A DNA stretch of 64,000 bases, taken from assembly GCA_039793685.1 (NCBI GenBank), contig JBDRAL010000038.1:20133-84132 (forward strand). Reading direction: 5' to 3'. Both the position numbers and the translations under genes were made by a program. The notes under the pieces are model-generated. The model was not told the DNA's origin. It searched no databases and saw only the letters and a list, made by a program, of their open reading frames with translations. The stretch is from JAAFHI01 sp039793685. Its GTDB lineage: Bacteria > Acidobacteriota > Blastocatellia > Chloracidobacteriales > Chloracidobacteriaceae. Positions 1-6,845 of this stretch are shown piece by piece (the first letter of the stretch is position 1; each line of letters begins with the position of its first letter).

Positions 1-321
1 TTGCGCTGGATTTTCCGAGTCGAAAAGACAAAACGCGAAGGGAAGCAGTTTGGACGAAATTCCGGGTGTCAGTGATGTAACGTGGTTGTTAAAGGTGATT
101 TCTCATCCGTGTTTTTCCTCGACGGTCGCGTTGACTGGCCGCCCGACCGGGTGGCCGTCGAAGGCTCGAAAGTGGATGGATTCCGGGGCTGGAAAAACCC
201 TTCGAAACCCATCCGCGCCGGGCCGATTTGACAACCAGTGGTATACTTGCGTGATGTTTTGAACGATTCCCCGTCCGCGAACCGGACCCGGAGTCGAAAT
301 CACACGCTTGGAGGACACTGC
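1..321. other. No gene seen; left edge and leader of the 3D-domain gene
   Basis: I see no convincing coding region here. Open frames on both strands lack ribosome-binding sites and resemble nothing. The last bases hold a good Shine-Dalgarno (GGAGG around 310-315) for the gene starting at 322. The promoter of that gene should lie in this stretch, but no well-spaced -35/-10 pair stands out. Confidence 0.5.
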
Positions 322-933
322 ATGAGCTTACGTGCACAAGGCGCTCCGGCAGGGCGGAAGGGCACATTGAAGTCGGTTTTTCGTCCCTTTCTCATCATCT
401 GTTCCAGCTTTCTGGCCTTTTTCGGCGGCGTCGCCGTGAATGCCCAGAACGGCTCGCCCGTCGCCACCGGAAAACCCCAAACACCGAAGCAGGGAAACAG
501 CGAACCATCAAACGAACTCACCCTCGAAACCCCGAAATCGCCACTGGCGACCGAGGATGTTCCGGTTCAAAACGCGTACGAGGTGGCCGTACCGGCGCGG
601 GATTTCACCGCGACTGCCTATAGCCTCAACGGACGCACGGCATCGGGCGAACACGTTCGGCGCGGCATCATCGCCGCCGACCCGCGCGTACTCCCGCTCG
701 GATCGGTCGTCAAACTCCACGCCGGTTCCTACACCGGCATTTACCACGTCAAGGATACCGGCGGAAAAATCAAGGGACGTCGCATTGACATTTACATGCC
801 GTCTTCCGCCGAAGCCCGACGCTTCGGGCGTCAGGCCGTACGAATTGAAGTCCTGCGCCGCAACCGCCCGACGGGCGGCAAGAGTACGGTGCAGGCAGTT
901 CCGGCGAGCAAAAAGAAGCCGGTCCGTCAGTGA
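322..933 (+). CDS. Exported 3D (Asp-Asp-Asp) domain protein, RlpA/MltA-like barrel
   Basis: A 203-residue protein. ATG at 322 was chosen because GGAGG lies about 8 bases upstream; a longer frame to 238 has no such site. Residues about 15-41 form a signal segment ending near NAQN, followed by a low-complexity Pro/Ser/Glu linker. Residues 93-180 match the 3D domain: FTATAY, then D120 (AADPRVLPLGS), D145 (VKDTGG) and D156 (GRRIDIYMP), the three aspartates that name the family. Such double-psi barrels occur in cell-wall lytic transglycosylases and related secreted enzymes, so a periplasmic peptidoglycan role is inferred. No peptidoglycan-binding domain is attached. It stands alone and is followed by a strong hairpin terminator. 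Confidence 0.8.
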   Translation: MSLRAQGAPAGRKGTLKSVFRPFLIICSSFLAFFGGVAVNAQNGSPVATGKPQTPKQGNSEPSNELTLETPKSPLATEDVPVQNAYEVAVPARDFTATAYSLNGRTASGEHVRRGIIAADPRVLPLGSVVKLHAGSYTGIYHVKDTGGKIKGRRIDIYMPSSAEARRFGRQAVRIEVLRRNRPTGGKSTVQAVPASKKKPVRQ

Positions 934-1029
934 CGGATTTCAATATTCACGATTTTCGCGCGGAGGGCTGAGATTCGCCGAAGAAGCGAACCGCCCGTTC
1001 CCCCGAAAATCATCCACCGAGAAGGGCGA

Positions 1030-1060
1030 CGCGCGACGGGAAACCGTCGCGCGTTTCTTC
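1030..1060 (+). terminator. Intrinsic terminator after the 3D-domain gene
   Basis: CGCGCGACGG (1030-1039), a GAAA tetraloop and CCGTCGCGCG (1044-1053) form a perfect 10-bp stem, followed by TTTCTTC. It sits 97 bases past the stop at 933 in a gene-free stretch. Confidence 0.7.
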
Positions 1061-1090
1061 ATGCGGGCCGGGTTTTCTCGCCCCCACCTT

Positions 1091-1140
1091 GTTTCCCATA
1101 GACTCGCCAAAGCGCTCCGGCTAAGGGCTACATTCTTAAA
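1091..1140. repeat. Stem-loop repeat, CCCATAG family, copy 1
   Basis: The order is a GTTTCCC lead, a left stem CCCATAG, a loop with GCCAAAGCGCTCC, a right stem CTAAGGG and a GGGCTACATTC tail. The pairing is imperfect. It shares flanks with the copies at 1194, 1282, 1407 and 53680. Confidence 0.65.
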
Positions 1141-1193
1141 GCAATTTTCGTTTGCTTGCGACCAATTTACAGCCGCGTGGGTGGGTGGCATAT

Positions 1194-1242
1194 TGGACAT
1201 AGCCCGTAGCCGCAGCGTTTTTTGCGAGGCTACGGGAAACAT
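1194..1242 (-). repeat. Stem-loop repeat, CCCATAG family, copy 2 (minus orientation)
   Basis: Read on the minus strand it runs TTTCCC, left stem CCCGTAGCC, a loop of TCGCAAAAAACGCTGC, right stem GGCTACGGG, then GGGCTATGTCC. The 9-bp stem is perfect although its bases differ from copies 3 and 5, so pairing is kept while sequence drifts. Confidence 0.7.
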
Positions 1243-1281
1243 GTTCCGCCCCAAAATTCAATGAAATCAATGGTTTTACAC

Positions 1282-1327
1282 GATTCCCCACGTCCTCGCC
1301 AAAGCGCTCCGGACGTGGGCTATATCC
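1282..1327 (+). repeat. Stem-loop repeat, CCCATAG family, copy 3
   Basis: GATTCCC lead, left stem CCCACGTC, loop with GCCAAAGCGCTCC as in copy 1, right stem GACGTGGG, then GGGCTATATCC. The stem is perfect with different bases from the other copies. Confidence 0.7.
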
Positions 1328-1406
1328 AATATGTTCGCCATTCACGTTTCGGCGGGAGGGTCGCATATAAACGAAAACTGCTCTAAGTCATTGTATTTGA
1401 AGAGAT

Positions 1407-1444
1407 TAGCCCGTAGCCGGGCCGAAGGGAGGCTATGGGAAATG
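1407..1444 (-). repeat. Stem-loop repeat, CCCATAG family, copy 4 (minus orientation)
   Basis: On the minus strand: TTTCCC, stem CCCATAGCC, loop TCCCTTCGGCCC, stem GGCTACGGG, GGGCTAATC. One wobble-type mismatch in the stem. The loop is almost the same as in the distant copy at 53680-53728. It lies just past the 3' end of the DUF362 gene. Confidence 0.7.
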
Positions 1445-1466
1445 AATGTCCGAAGCGAAGACGGCG

Positions 1467-2246
1467 TCATTCCCGGAGGCGTTCGATGAGCGTGAGGTAG
1501 TCGGAAATCGGTTCGTCGGCGATCTCGCAGGCGCGACGGTCCACGGCGACGAGGTCGTCGCCGAAAATCACTTTGCCGACTGGCTCGGCGCGGCCGACGT
1601 CGGGCTGCCAGTCGCGGCTGATGAATTTGTGGGTGGCATCCACCACCGCGCCGTCGAAGGCGACGCCGAGTGTGAAATAGGCGTCGGCGATGACTTTCTG
1701 AACGTCCGGGACGTGAAGCTGCCCCCGCGCATGCGGGCTGCGTGCGCGATAGCGTTCGCGGGGAAACAGGCCGTAGAGATTTTTTATCGAGGCGCTGATG
1801 AGCGGGCGGTTTTTCAGTTCGGTCCGCTTGAGGCAGCCGATGGAAATCCGGCAGTCGGCCTCGGCGAGCAGGTCGGGGGCGTACATTTCGGTAAACCGCT
1901 GCGGCTCGCGCGCGGCGTTCGGATACGCCCGGCAGGGTTCGCGGTCGGCGTCCCGGAGAACGATGTTCGGATCGTTGAATCCGGCAATCAGGGCGGCCAC
2001 GCCGAGTTTCTCCATCACCTTTTCAAAGGTCGTTTTGGTGCAAACCCCTTCCAGCACAATGATTTCCGCGTCGGGCGCAACCCGCCGGACACCCGCCACG
2101 ACTTCCCGCAACACCGGCAGACTGACCGTCACCGGCGGCCCGACCGGATAGCCGAGATTGGGTTTCACGACGACGCGACGCGCCCCGTGAGCCGCGCGGG
2201 GCGGGGCATACCGGAAGGTTTCGCTGTCGGCGACGGTGATGGACAT
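1467..2246 (-). CDS. DUF362 family protein
   Basis: A 259-residue protein resembling DUF362 (PF04015) across its length: an early VVVKPNLGYP, a central SIGCLKRTEL and SASIKNLYGLFP, and a late FGDDLVAVDRRACEIA. Family members often accompany iron-sulfur proteins, but this one has no ferredoxin-type cysteine cluster, so its biochemical role is unknown. It starts 15 bases after the stop of the methyltransferase at 2262-3041 on the same strand, so the two probably share a transcript. The 3' end abuts the stem-loop repeat region. Confidence 0.7.
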   Translation of the reverse strand: MSITVADSETFRYAPPRAAHGARRVVVKPNLGYPVGPPVTVSLPVLREVVAGVRRVAPDAEIIVLEGVCTKTTFEKVMEKLGVAALIAGFNDPNIVLRDADREPCRAYPNAAREPQRFTEMYAPDLLAEADCRISIGCLKRTELKNRPLISASIKNLYGLFPRERYRARSPHARGQLHVPDVQKVIADAYFTLGVAFDGAVVDATHKFISRDWQPDVGRAEPVGKVIFGDDLVAVDRRACEIADEPISDYLTLIERLRE

Positions 2247-2261
2247 GAAAAGAAGACGACG

Positions 2262-3041
2262 TTACCGCTCGGCGAGAACCGCGAAGCTCGGCCCGTTCGG
2301 GTGGTCCTGGCTTTCGAAGCCGAGGTGCCGGGTGGTGAAGCCGAGGCGGTCCAGAAACTGGAGAATCGCGTCGCGTTCCATCCAGTAGCTGTACTGCGTG
2401 TCGCCGTCGCGGAAAAAGGTGTCCGGAAGCGGGACCGCCCCGTCGCTGTACGGGTGGAGCCGGTGCTTGAACCCGCCGAAGGTATATTCGAACGGCGCGC
2501 CGAACCGGCTCGCGAGTTCCGGGCGTTTCCGGACCGCTTCCTCGTCGTAGTAGTGCGTCCAGAGCATCACCCGGTCGGCGGCGCGGGCGATGAGGGCGAG
2601 CAGTTCGGCGGGGTTGCGCATGTGGTACAGCACGCCGCTCGCGACGCAGAGATCGAACCGGTCCTCGGTTTCGTGGAGATAGCCGACGAAGTCGCCGCAC
2701 AGAAAGCGCGTCCGCTTCATCTCCAGGATCTCCTTCATCACCAGACATTTAAGGTAGGCGAGCCGGTTCGCCTCGACGGAGACGATCCGCGCCGCGCCGA
2801 GTTTTTCGAGCAGGTGGGCGTGTCCGGCTTCGAGCGGTCCGAGTTCGAGGACGCTCTTTCCGGCGACGCTTCCGAGTTGTTCGACGAGCCAGTGAATCCG
2901 CGCGTCGTCAAACAGCGGGACATTGCCGGCGGTCCAGCGGGCGAAGCCGTCGGGAAGAGCGGACACCCAGTCGCCCTGAAAAATGTCGAGCGCGGTCTGC
3001 GGCGACGGTGGGGCGGTGACGTAGTTGTGGAGATCGTTCAT
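2262..3041 (-). CDS. Class I SAM-dependent methyltransferase
   Basis: A 259-residue protein with a Rossmann methyltransferase core. Motif I is VLELGPLEAGHAHLLEKLGA, the acidic end of strand 2 is VSVEAN, a motif II-like FLCGDF follows, and the post-motif stretch is FDLCVASGVLYHM. This arrangement resembles tRNA wobble-type CmoB/DUF1698-like and small-molecule methyltransferases, but the substrate cannot be read from sequence. ATG at 3041 is used although no clear ribosome-binding site precedes it: the upstream DNA is the GTCTGGA word array. It leads the two-gene unit with the DUF362 gene. Confidence 0.75.
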   Translation of the reverse strand: MNDLHNYVTAPPSPQTALDIFQGDWVSALPDGFARWTAGNVPLFDDARIHWLVEQLGSVAGKSVLELGPLEAGHAHLLEKLGAARIVSVEANRLAYLKCLVMKEILEMKRTRFLCGDFVGYLHETEDRFDLCVASGVLYHMRNPAELLALIARAADRVMLWTHYYDEEAVRKRPELASRFGAPFEYTFGGFKHRLHPYSDGAVPLPDTFFRDGDTQYSYWMERDAILQFLDRLGFTTRHLGFESQDHPNGPSFAVLAER

Positions 3042-3050
3042 TGGAAGGGA

Positions 3051-3119
3051 AGTCTGGAGTCTGGAGTCGAGAGTCTGGAGTCCGGACTTTCGACTCCAGA
3101 CTCCAGACTTCGGACTTTT
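3051..3119. repeat. Inverted heptamer array, word GTCTGGA
   Basis: Five degenerate 7-bp units (GTCTGGA, GTCGAGA, GTCCGGA) are followed in the same register by units of the opposite sense (CTCCAGA, CTTCGGA). Together they form one hairpin with almost no spacer. It fills the whole gap between the methyltransferase start (3041) and the exported-protein stop (3118), and the TTA of that stop lies in the array. Confidence 0.85.
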
Positions 3120-3978
3120 AATTCAGTCGGGACCACGACGGCATTTTGAGCGCGGGGCGGTAGTTGCCTTCCTCGAAACTGAACTTGAAGTAGCCCTTGA
3201 AGCGGGTCACTTCCGACATTCCCTCGCCGCGCGCGAGGGTCGGCATGCGGTAGGCGTCGTTGAACTGCGAATAGTCCACCGTGGCCGAGAGGGATTCGAT
3301 GTTCTTGAGGTTCTTGTCGAGGATTTCGAGGTTGTACATCCCGTCGATGGTAAGCGTCAGCATTTCGCCCTTGTCGTTGAGATAAACAACGCCCGAGGCG
3401 AGCGGCACGCTTTTGGAATTGGTCTTCGGCTTGAACTTGAAGGCCAGTTCGCCCTCGCGCGGCGACGTGGTCGGCTCGAACGAGTAGTAGGCGATGCGTT
3501 CCGGGGTGAGCGGGAAGAAAATCAGGTCGAAAAAGCCCTGTGCATTGAGAATCGTGAGCGATTTCGGATCGACCTTGCTCTTGGGGCGTCCGTCGTCGTC
3601 GGTATCCGCCGTGATGCGGGTGCGAACCGGGAACTCGCCGTTCTCATCAGGTCTGGTATCGGGTTCGACCATGACTTCCGTGTCGCGGTTCTGTTTCTGC
3701 TTGCCGGGAGGCATGCCCGGAGACTTGGGCTTTTCGAACCGCTCGACGTGAAGTCGCTGGCGGAAGGAGCAGCGGTCGCGGATGACCGCCGACTGGAATT
3801 GATTGCAGACCGCCTTGCAGACGGCGTCAGGAATGCCGTCGCAACTGTATGGAAAGCTGCCGGGACATTCCGGGCTGGCCGCGTTGAGCGTTGCCGGGGC
3901 GGTTGAAAATGCGCCCCCGAGTGCTACGATGCCGAACATCGCCGCTGAAAAAACCGTACGACCGAATCGCTTCATCAT
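3118..3978 (-). CDS. Exported protein of unknown function
   Basis: A 286-residue protein. The chosen ATG (3978) has GGAG 12 bases upstream; an in-frame ATG at 3975 is equally possible and one at 3996 less so. Residues 3-30 form a signal peptide (RFGRTVFSAAMFGIVALGGA, then an Ala-rich cleavage region). The mature N-terminus has a cysteine-rich stretch (ECPGSFPYSCDGIPDAVCKAVC). The rest is rich in short beta-type segments (LTLTIDGMYNLEILDKN, GYFKFSFEEGNYRPALK), which could be a LolA-like or other periplasmic beta fold. I do not recognise a family. It is divergent from the zinc-ribbon gene at 4034 with a 55-base shared upstream region. Confidence 0.6.
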   Translation of the reverse strand: MMKRFGRTVFSAAMFGIVALGGAFSTAPATLNAASPECPGSFPYSCDGIPDAVCKAVCNQFQSAVIRDRCSFRQRLHVERFEKPKSPGMPPGKQKQNRDTEVMVEPDTRPDENGEFPVRTRITADTDDDGRPKSKVDPKSLTILNAQGFFDLIFFPLTPERIAYYSFEPTTSPREGELAFKFKPKTNSKSVPLASGVVYLNDKGEMLTLTIDGMYNLEILDKNLKNIESLSATVDYSQFNDAYRMPTLARGEGMSEVTRFKGYFKFSFEEGNYRPALKMPSWSRLN

Positions 3979-4033
3979 TTCGCGTTTTCGCTCCATTCGA
4001 ACAACTTCGGATTTCGAAAATCGGGTAACGTCA

Positions 4034-4669
4034 ATGCAAGACAGGGTATACAGAGTCTCCCCGGGCATCAACCTCAGGCCGTTGACCGATGATCTCCGGC
4101 AGTTCTTCCTGATGCGGGAGCATCAGGTGCAGGTTGTGCCGGTCGAACGCGGTTTCGTGGTGCAGGCGGCGAAGGAATCCACCCTTTCGACGCTGCTCGG
4201 CCAGTCGTCCGCGCTGACAGTGCGGATTATCCAGGATGGGGACCACCTGCGGGTCGAGATCGGGACAAGCAAGTGGATCGAGAAGGCGGCGGTCGGCGTC
4301 GTCGGATACGTTCTGCTCGCCCCGCTCATCATTCTGCCCATCGTCGGCGCGTTCAACCAGTTCCGGCTCACCGAGGAAGCGTGGGAGCGCGTCGAAATGT
4401 TCGTGGCCCGTGCGGGGGCGACTTACGCTCCGGAACGGCCCGAATCGCCCTACGGAACCTACACTCCGCCACCAAACGCTCACGCCTGCGAAAACTGCGG
4501 CGCGCCGATGACCGCCGGAGCCGTGTTCTGCTCCCGCTGCGGTGCAAAGGCGTCGGCCATTCCCGCCGACCCGCCGCCGTCACCCGTCGGTGCGCCCGAT
4601 TGCCCCCAGTGCGGCCTGCTCAACCAGCCGGGCGCGCGCTTCTGCTCCGGCTGCGGACACCGCTTCTGA
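4034..4669 (+). CDS. Membrane protein with two C-terminal zinc ribbons
   Basis: A 211-residue protein starting at ATG 4034. Residues 1-75 are soluble and unrecognised. Residues about 82-106 form one membrane segment (VGVVGYVLLAPLIILPIVGAF). A Pro/Tyr-rich linker leads to two treble-clef/zinc-ribbon motifs, CENCGAPMTAGAVFCSRCG and CPQCGLLNQPGARFCSGCG, ending the protein. Such ribbons are common on bacterial membrane proteins of unknown role and may bind zinc. The related small proteins downstream (TM2, DUF4190-like and another zinc-ribbon protein) lie on the other strand, so this looks like a functional neighbourhood rather than one operon. Confidence 0.65.
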   Translation: MQDRVYRVSPGINLRPLTDDLRQFFLMREHQVQVVPVERGFVVQAAKESTLSTLLGQSSALTVRIIQDGDHLRVEIGTSKWIEKAAVGVVGYVLLAPLIILPIVGAFNQFRLTEEAWERVEMFVARAGATYAPERPESPYGTYTPPPNAHACENCGAPMTAGAVFCSRCGAKASAIPADPPPSPVGAPDCPQCGLLNQPGARFCSGCGHRF

Positions 4670-4670
4670 G

Positions 4671-4759
4671 GAATTGAGAATTCAGAATTGAGAATGGAGA
4701 ATTTTCGGACCGTTCAGGGAACCGGGAACTCTCGATTCTCAATTCTGAATTCTCAATTG
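4671..4759. repeat. Inverted heptamer array, word GAATTGA
   Basis: Left arm 4671-4705 has units GAATTGA, GAATTCA, GAATTGA, GAATGGA. The right arm (4732-4759), read on the other strand, has the same order of variants. The spacer is about 26 bases. It fills the gap between two convergent genes and could fold as one long hairpin acting on both transcripts. Confidence 0.85.
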
Positions 4760-4763
4760 TTCT

Positions 4764-5201
4764 TCAGAACCATGGTTTGCGGCCCTGAATGTAGGTGGCG
4801 ACGAATTCCTGATCGGATTTCGTCAGGTACATGATGCCTTCGATCAGGCCGACAATGCTGATGCCCAGCGGGATCACGATCAGGATGGTCCCGATACCGC
4901 AGGTCAGCGCGCCGATGACGATTGACAGAACGTAGCCGACAAGACTGCCGATCAGCATGTACATCCCTTCCTGCTGGTAGCCGAGCAGGAATTTGTGGAC
5001 GCCGAACCCGCCGAGCAGGATGCCGCAGATGCCCGCGACCATCTTTTTTTCCGCGCCGGGGATTTGCCCGCCGCCGGGATATTGTCCGCCGGGCGGGTAG
5101 GACGGCTGCTGATATGGGTTCTGGTTCGGGTCCTGATACGGACTGTAGGTCAGGTTCAGGCGACCGGCGGCGTCCGCCGTTATGGACAGTGCATGTGACA
5201 T
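4764..5201 (-). CDS. TM2 domain protein, copy A
   Basis: A 145-residue protein. ATG 5201 is preceded by a purine-rich GGGGGGAAGG. A Tyr/Pro/Gln/Asn-rich N-terminus (about 60 residues) leads into the TM2 domain: KKMVAGICGILLGGFGVHKF, the glycine-rich first helix with the family's G-HKF signature, and further hydrophobic segments ending in ILIVIPLGISIVGLIEGIMY. The C-terminus KSDQEFVATYIQGRKPWF is nearly identical to that of the next gene (5313-5681), so the two are recent tandem duplicates. TM2 proteins are small membrane proteins of unknown function; here the tail may bind partners. Confidence 0.8.
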   Translation of the reverse strand: MSHALSITADAAGRLNLTYSPYQDPNQNPYQQPSYPPGGQYPGGGQIPGAEKKMVAGICGILLGGFGVHKFLLGYQQEGMYMLIGSLVGYVLSIVIGALTCGIGTILIVIPLGISIVGLIEGIMYLTKSDQEFVATYIQGRKPWF

Positions 5202-5218
5202 TGGCCTTCCCCCCTGGA

Positions 5219-5309
5219 GGAATTGAGAATTCATAATTGAGAATTGAGAATTTTCAGGCCCTGAGCGAGATGGAAAATTCTCAATTCTGCATTCTCAATT
5301 CTCAATTGT
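5219..5309. repeat. Inverted heptamer array, word GAATTGA, second locus
   Basis: The left arm begins in the leader of TM2 copy A (from 5219) and the right arm ends near 5309, just before the stop of TM2 copy B. Units are GAATTGA with GAATTCA, TAATTGA and GAATGCA variants. It uses the same word as the neighbouring locus at 4671-4759, the only clear case of adjacent loci sharing a word; the word may have been copied along with the gene duplication. Confidence 0.85.
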
Positions 5310-5312
5310 TTT

Positions 5313-5681
5313 TCAGAACCAGCCTTTGCGGCCCTGAATGTAGGTGGCGACGAATTCCTGGTCCGATTTCGTCAGATACATGATGCCTTCCACCAGGCCG
5401 ATGATGGAGGAAATGATTCCGCCGAACCCGCAGGTGAGAAACGTGATGGCGAGCATGATCAGGCCTTCGGTGGTATAGCCGAGGATGAACTTGTGAACGC
5501 CGAATCCACCGAGCAGGATGCCGCAGATGCCGGCGACCATTTTCTTTTCCGCGCCGGGAATCTGGCCGCCCGCGCCGCCGCTGGGATAGGACGGTTGCTG
5601 GTAGGGCGACTGGGGCGAGCCGTAGGGACTCGAAAACAGGTTCAGTTCGCGGGCGTCGCGAAGGGCGAGGGCGTGGGACAT
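5313..5681 (-). CDS. TM2 domain protein, copy B
   Basis: A 122-residue paralogue of the 4764-5201 gene. ATG 5681 has AAGGAG 8 bases upstream. The N-terminal Ser/Pro/Tyr-rich stretch is shorter. The TM2 core (EKKMVAGICGILLGGFGVHKF, then FLTCGFGGIISSIIGLVEGIMY) and the tail KSDQEFVATYIQGRKGWF are almost the same as in copy A, but the middle hydrophobic segment is shorter and differs. Function unknown. It lies in the same orientation as both TM2 copy A and the two DUF4190-like genes upstream, with gaps of 65-112 bases. Confidence 0.8.
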   Translation of the reverse strand: MSHALALRDARELNLFSSPYGSPQSPYQQPSYPSGGAGGQIPGAEKKMVAGICGILLGGFGVHKFILGYTTEGLIMLAITFLTCGFGGIISSIIGLVEGIMYLTKSDQEFVATYIQGRKGWF

Positions 5682-5746
5682 GCGGTGTTCTCCTTCAATT
5701 CGGGTTTGGCGGATGGTGTGGGCCTGAGTTGGCCGGGCCGCCGTTT

Positions 5747-6076
5747 TTAAAATTTGATGAATCCCTTCAGTTGAAGGAAGTAAAGGATCAAATTGATGAA
5801 AAACAGAATCGCGCCGACCCCTCCGCACCGTCGCGCGAGAGTGGCTCTTTTCTGGCCTTCCTCAACGCCGAGCTTCAGCAAACCCGCCTGCGACTGCACG
5901 CCCAGAAAGAACGCCAGCAGGCCAATCGGGAGCGGACAGGCAAATGCCGGGATCGAAAGGATTCCCAGAACCATCCCGAGCAGGGCGCGGTTTTGATACG
6001 AAAGCAGTTCCGCGTGGTAGTCGGGGGAGATTTCGGAGGGTGAAAGTTCCTCTTTTTCAGGTTTCGGTGGTGTCAT
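5747..6076 (-). CDS. Small DUF4190-like membrane protein
   Basis: A 109-residue protein with a short acidic soluble N-terminus and two membrane segments: about residues 32-58 (LLGMVLGILSIPAFACPLPIGLLAFFLG) and 87-103 (GGVGAILFFINLILYFL). Between them is a small loop with GVQSQAGLLKLG. This two-helix plan with an early GMVLGILS resembles DUF4190 proteins, and the neighbour at 6110-6655 has a fuller version. No function known. It lies 65 bases upstream of TM2 copy B. Confidence 0.6.
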   Translation of the reverse strand: MTPPKPEKEELSPSEISPDYHAELLSYQNRALLGMVLGILSIPAFACPLPIGLLAFFLGVQSQAGLLKLGVEEGQKRATLARRCGGVGAILFFINLILYFLQLKGFIKF

Positions 6077-6109
6077 GGCGTGGGGAGCCGTTGCCGGAAT
6101 GCGCGGCGG

Positions 6110-6655
6110 CTAGTGGCTCGCCAGCCCGGCAATAATCTGAATGATGATCCAGAGCACCGTAAACACGATGCTCAGGGCACTGATGATGATGGCTGCGAGC
6201 GCCTGCCCCTGGCCATCCTGAACGTTCATCCTCTGAAGTTCCGACCGGGACGAAAAACCGAAAATCAGCCCGACAATCGAGCAGAGCGGGCAACACAAAA
6301 AGCCGACAATCGACAGAATCATGGCGTTTTTCGCCTTGTTCTGCGCGGCGGTCGCCTCGGGACTGCCGAAACCGCCGGCGCTGCCGAACGTCTGGCCGTA
6401 GGCGGGCGGCGCGCCGTACGGATTGGACTGCGGCGCCATCGCCTGCTGGTCGTAGGGCGACGGCTGCGACGGCGCGCCGTACGGATTCGACGGCGGCTGC
6501 GGATAGGACGGCGACTGGTACGGGTTGGCATCGCCCGGCTTGCCGAGATTGATCGGGGACGGACTGCCCGCCGCCGGCGCCGACGCGCCGCAGTTGTAGC
6601 AGAATTGCGCGGTATCGGGGTTTTGCGCCCCGCATTGTGAACAGGTGTAGGGCAT
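6110..6655 (-). CDS. Zinc-ribbon and DUF4190-like membrane protein
   Basis: A 181-residue protein. Residues 5-22 are a zinc ribbon (CSQCGAQNPDTAQFCYNCG). A long Pro/Tyr/Gln/Asn-rich linker with repeated NPYGAP-type motifs covers residues 40-100, as in the TM2 proteins downstream. The C-terminal part has two hydrophobic segments (AMILSIVGFLCCPLCSIVGLIFGF and AAIIISALSIVFTVLWIIIQII), typical of DUF4190. It likely heads the four-gene run of minus-strand membrane proteins ending at 4764, so these may work together at the membrane. Specific role unknown. Confidence 0.65.
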   Translation of the reverse strand: MPYTCSQCGAQNPDTAQFCYNCGASAPAAGSPSPINLGKPGDANPYQSPSYPQPPSNPYGAPSQPSPYDQQAMAPQSNPYGAPPAYGQTFGSAGGFGSPEATAAQNKAKNAMILSIVGFLCCPLCSIVGLIFGFSSRSELQRMNVQDGQGQALAAIIISALSIVFTVLWIIIQIIAGLASH

Positions 6656-6674
6656 GTTGGTCGTGTCCCTCGTG

Positions 6675-6845
6675 AGCAGTTAGCGGTCAGCAGTTAGCGG
6701 TTAGTGGTTGGCGGCTGGTCGCGAGCGGTTTTGTCGTTCGTTTCTGGAAAGCAGGTTTCCCGGTTGAACAGTTTCAGAAGGAGTGTCGGAGCAGTGAATT
6801 GTTCGCAATTCCGAATCTAACTACTAACTGCTAATGACTAACTGC
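6675..6845. repeat. Inverted heptamer array, word GCAGTTA
   Basis: The left arm 6675-6715 has units GCAGTTA, GCGGTCA, GCGGTTA, GTGGTTG. The right arm 6817-6845 is its inverse with GTCATTA and GTAGTTA variants. The spacer is long, about 100 bases, and unrelated to the word. The stop codon and last residues (AVSH) of the ABC ATPase gene are encoded by the right arm. No gene lies between 6656 and 6830. Confidence 0.8.

Larger units (their letters stand above)
934..1466. other. Gene-free stretch with a terminator and four stem-loop repeats
   Basis: No supported gene. It contains the terminator at 1030-1060 and four related stem-loop repeats (1091-1140, 1194-1242, 1282-1327 and 1407-1444), listed separately. 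The DUF362 gene ends at 1467 on the minus strand, so this is a convergent intergenic region. Confidence 0.6.

Noticed and set aside
228..247. TTGACA followed by TATACT as a promoter
   Set aside because: The hexamers are separated by only 8 bases instead of about 17, so they cannot act together as a sigma-70 promoter.
1446..3149. A 567-residue plus-strand open frame over the DUF362 and methyltransferase genes
   Set aside because: Composition is typical of an antisense shadow; both minus-strand genes have recognised motifs in the right frame.
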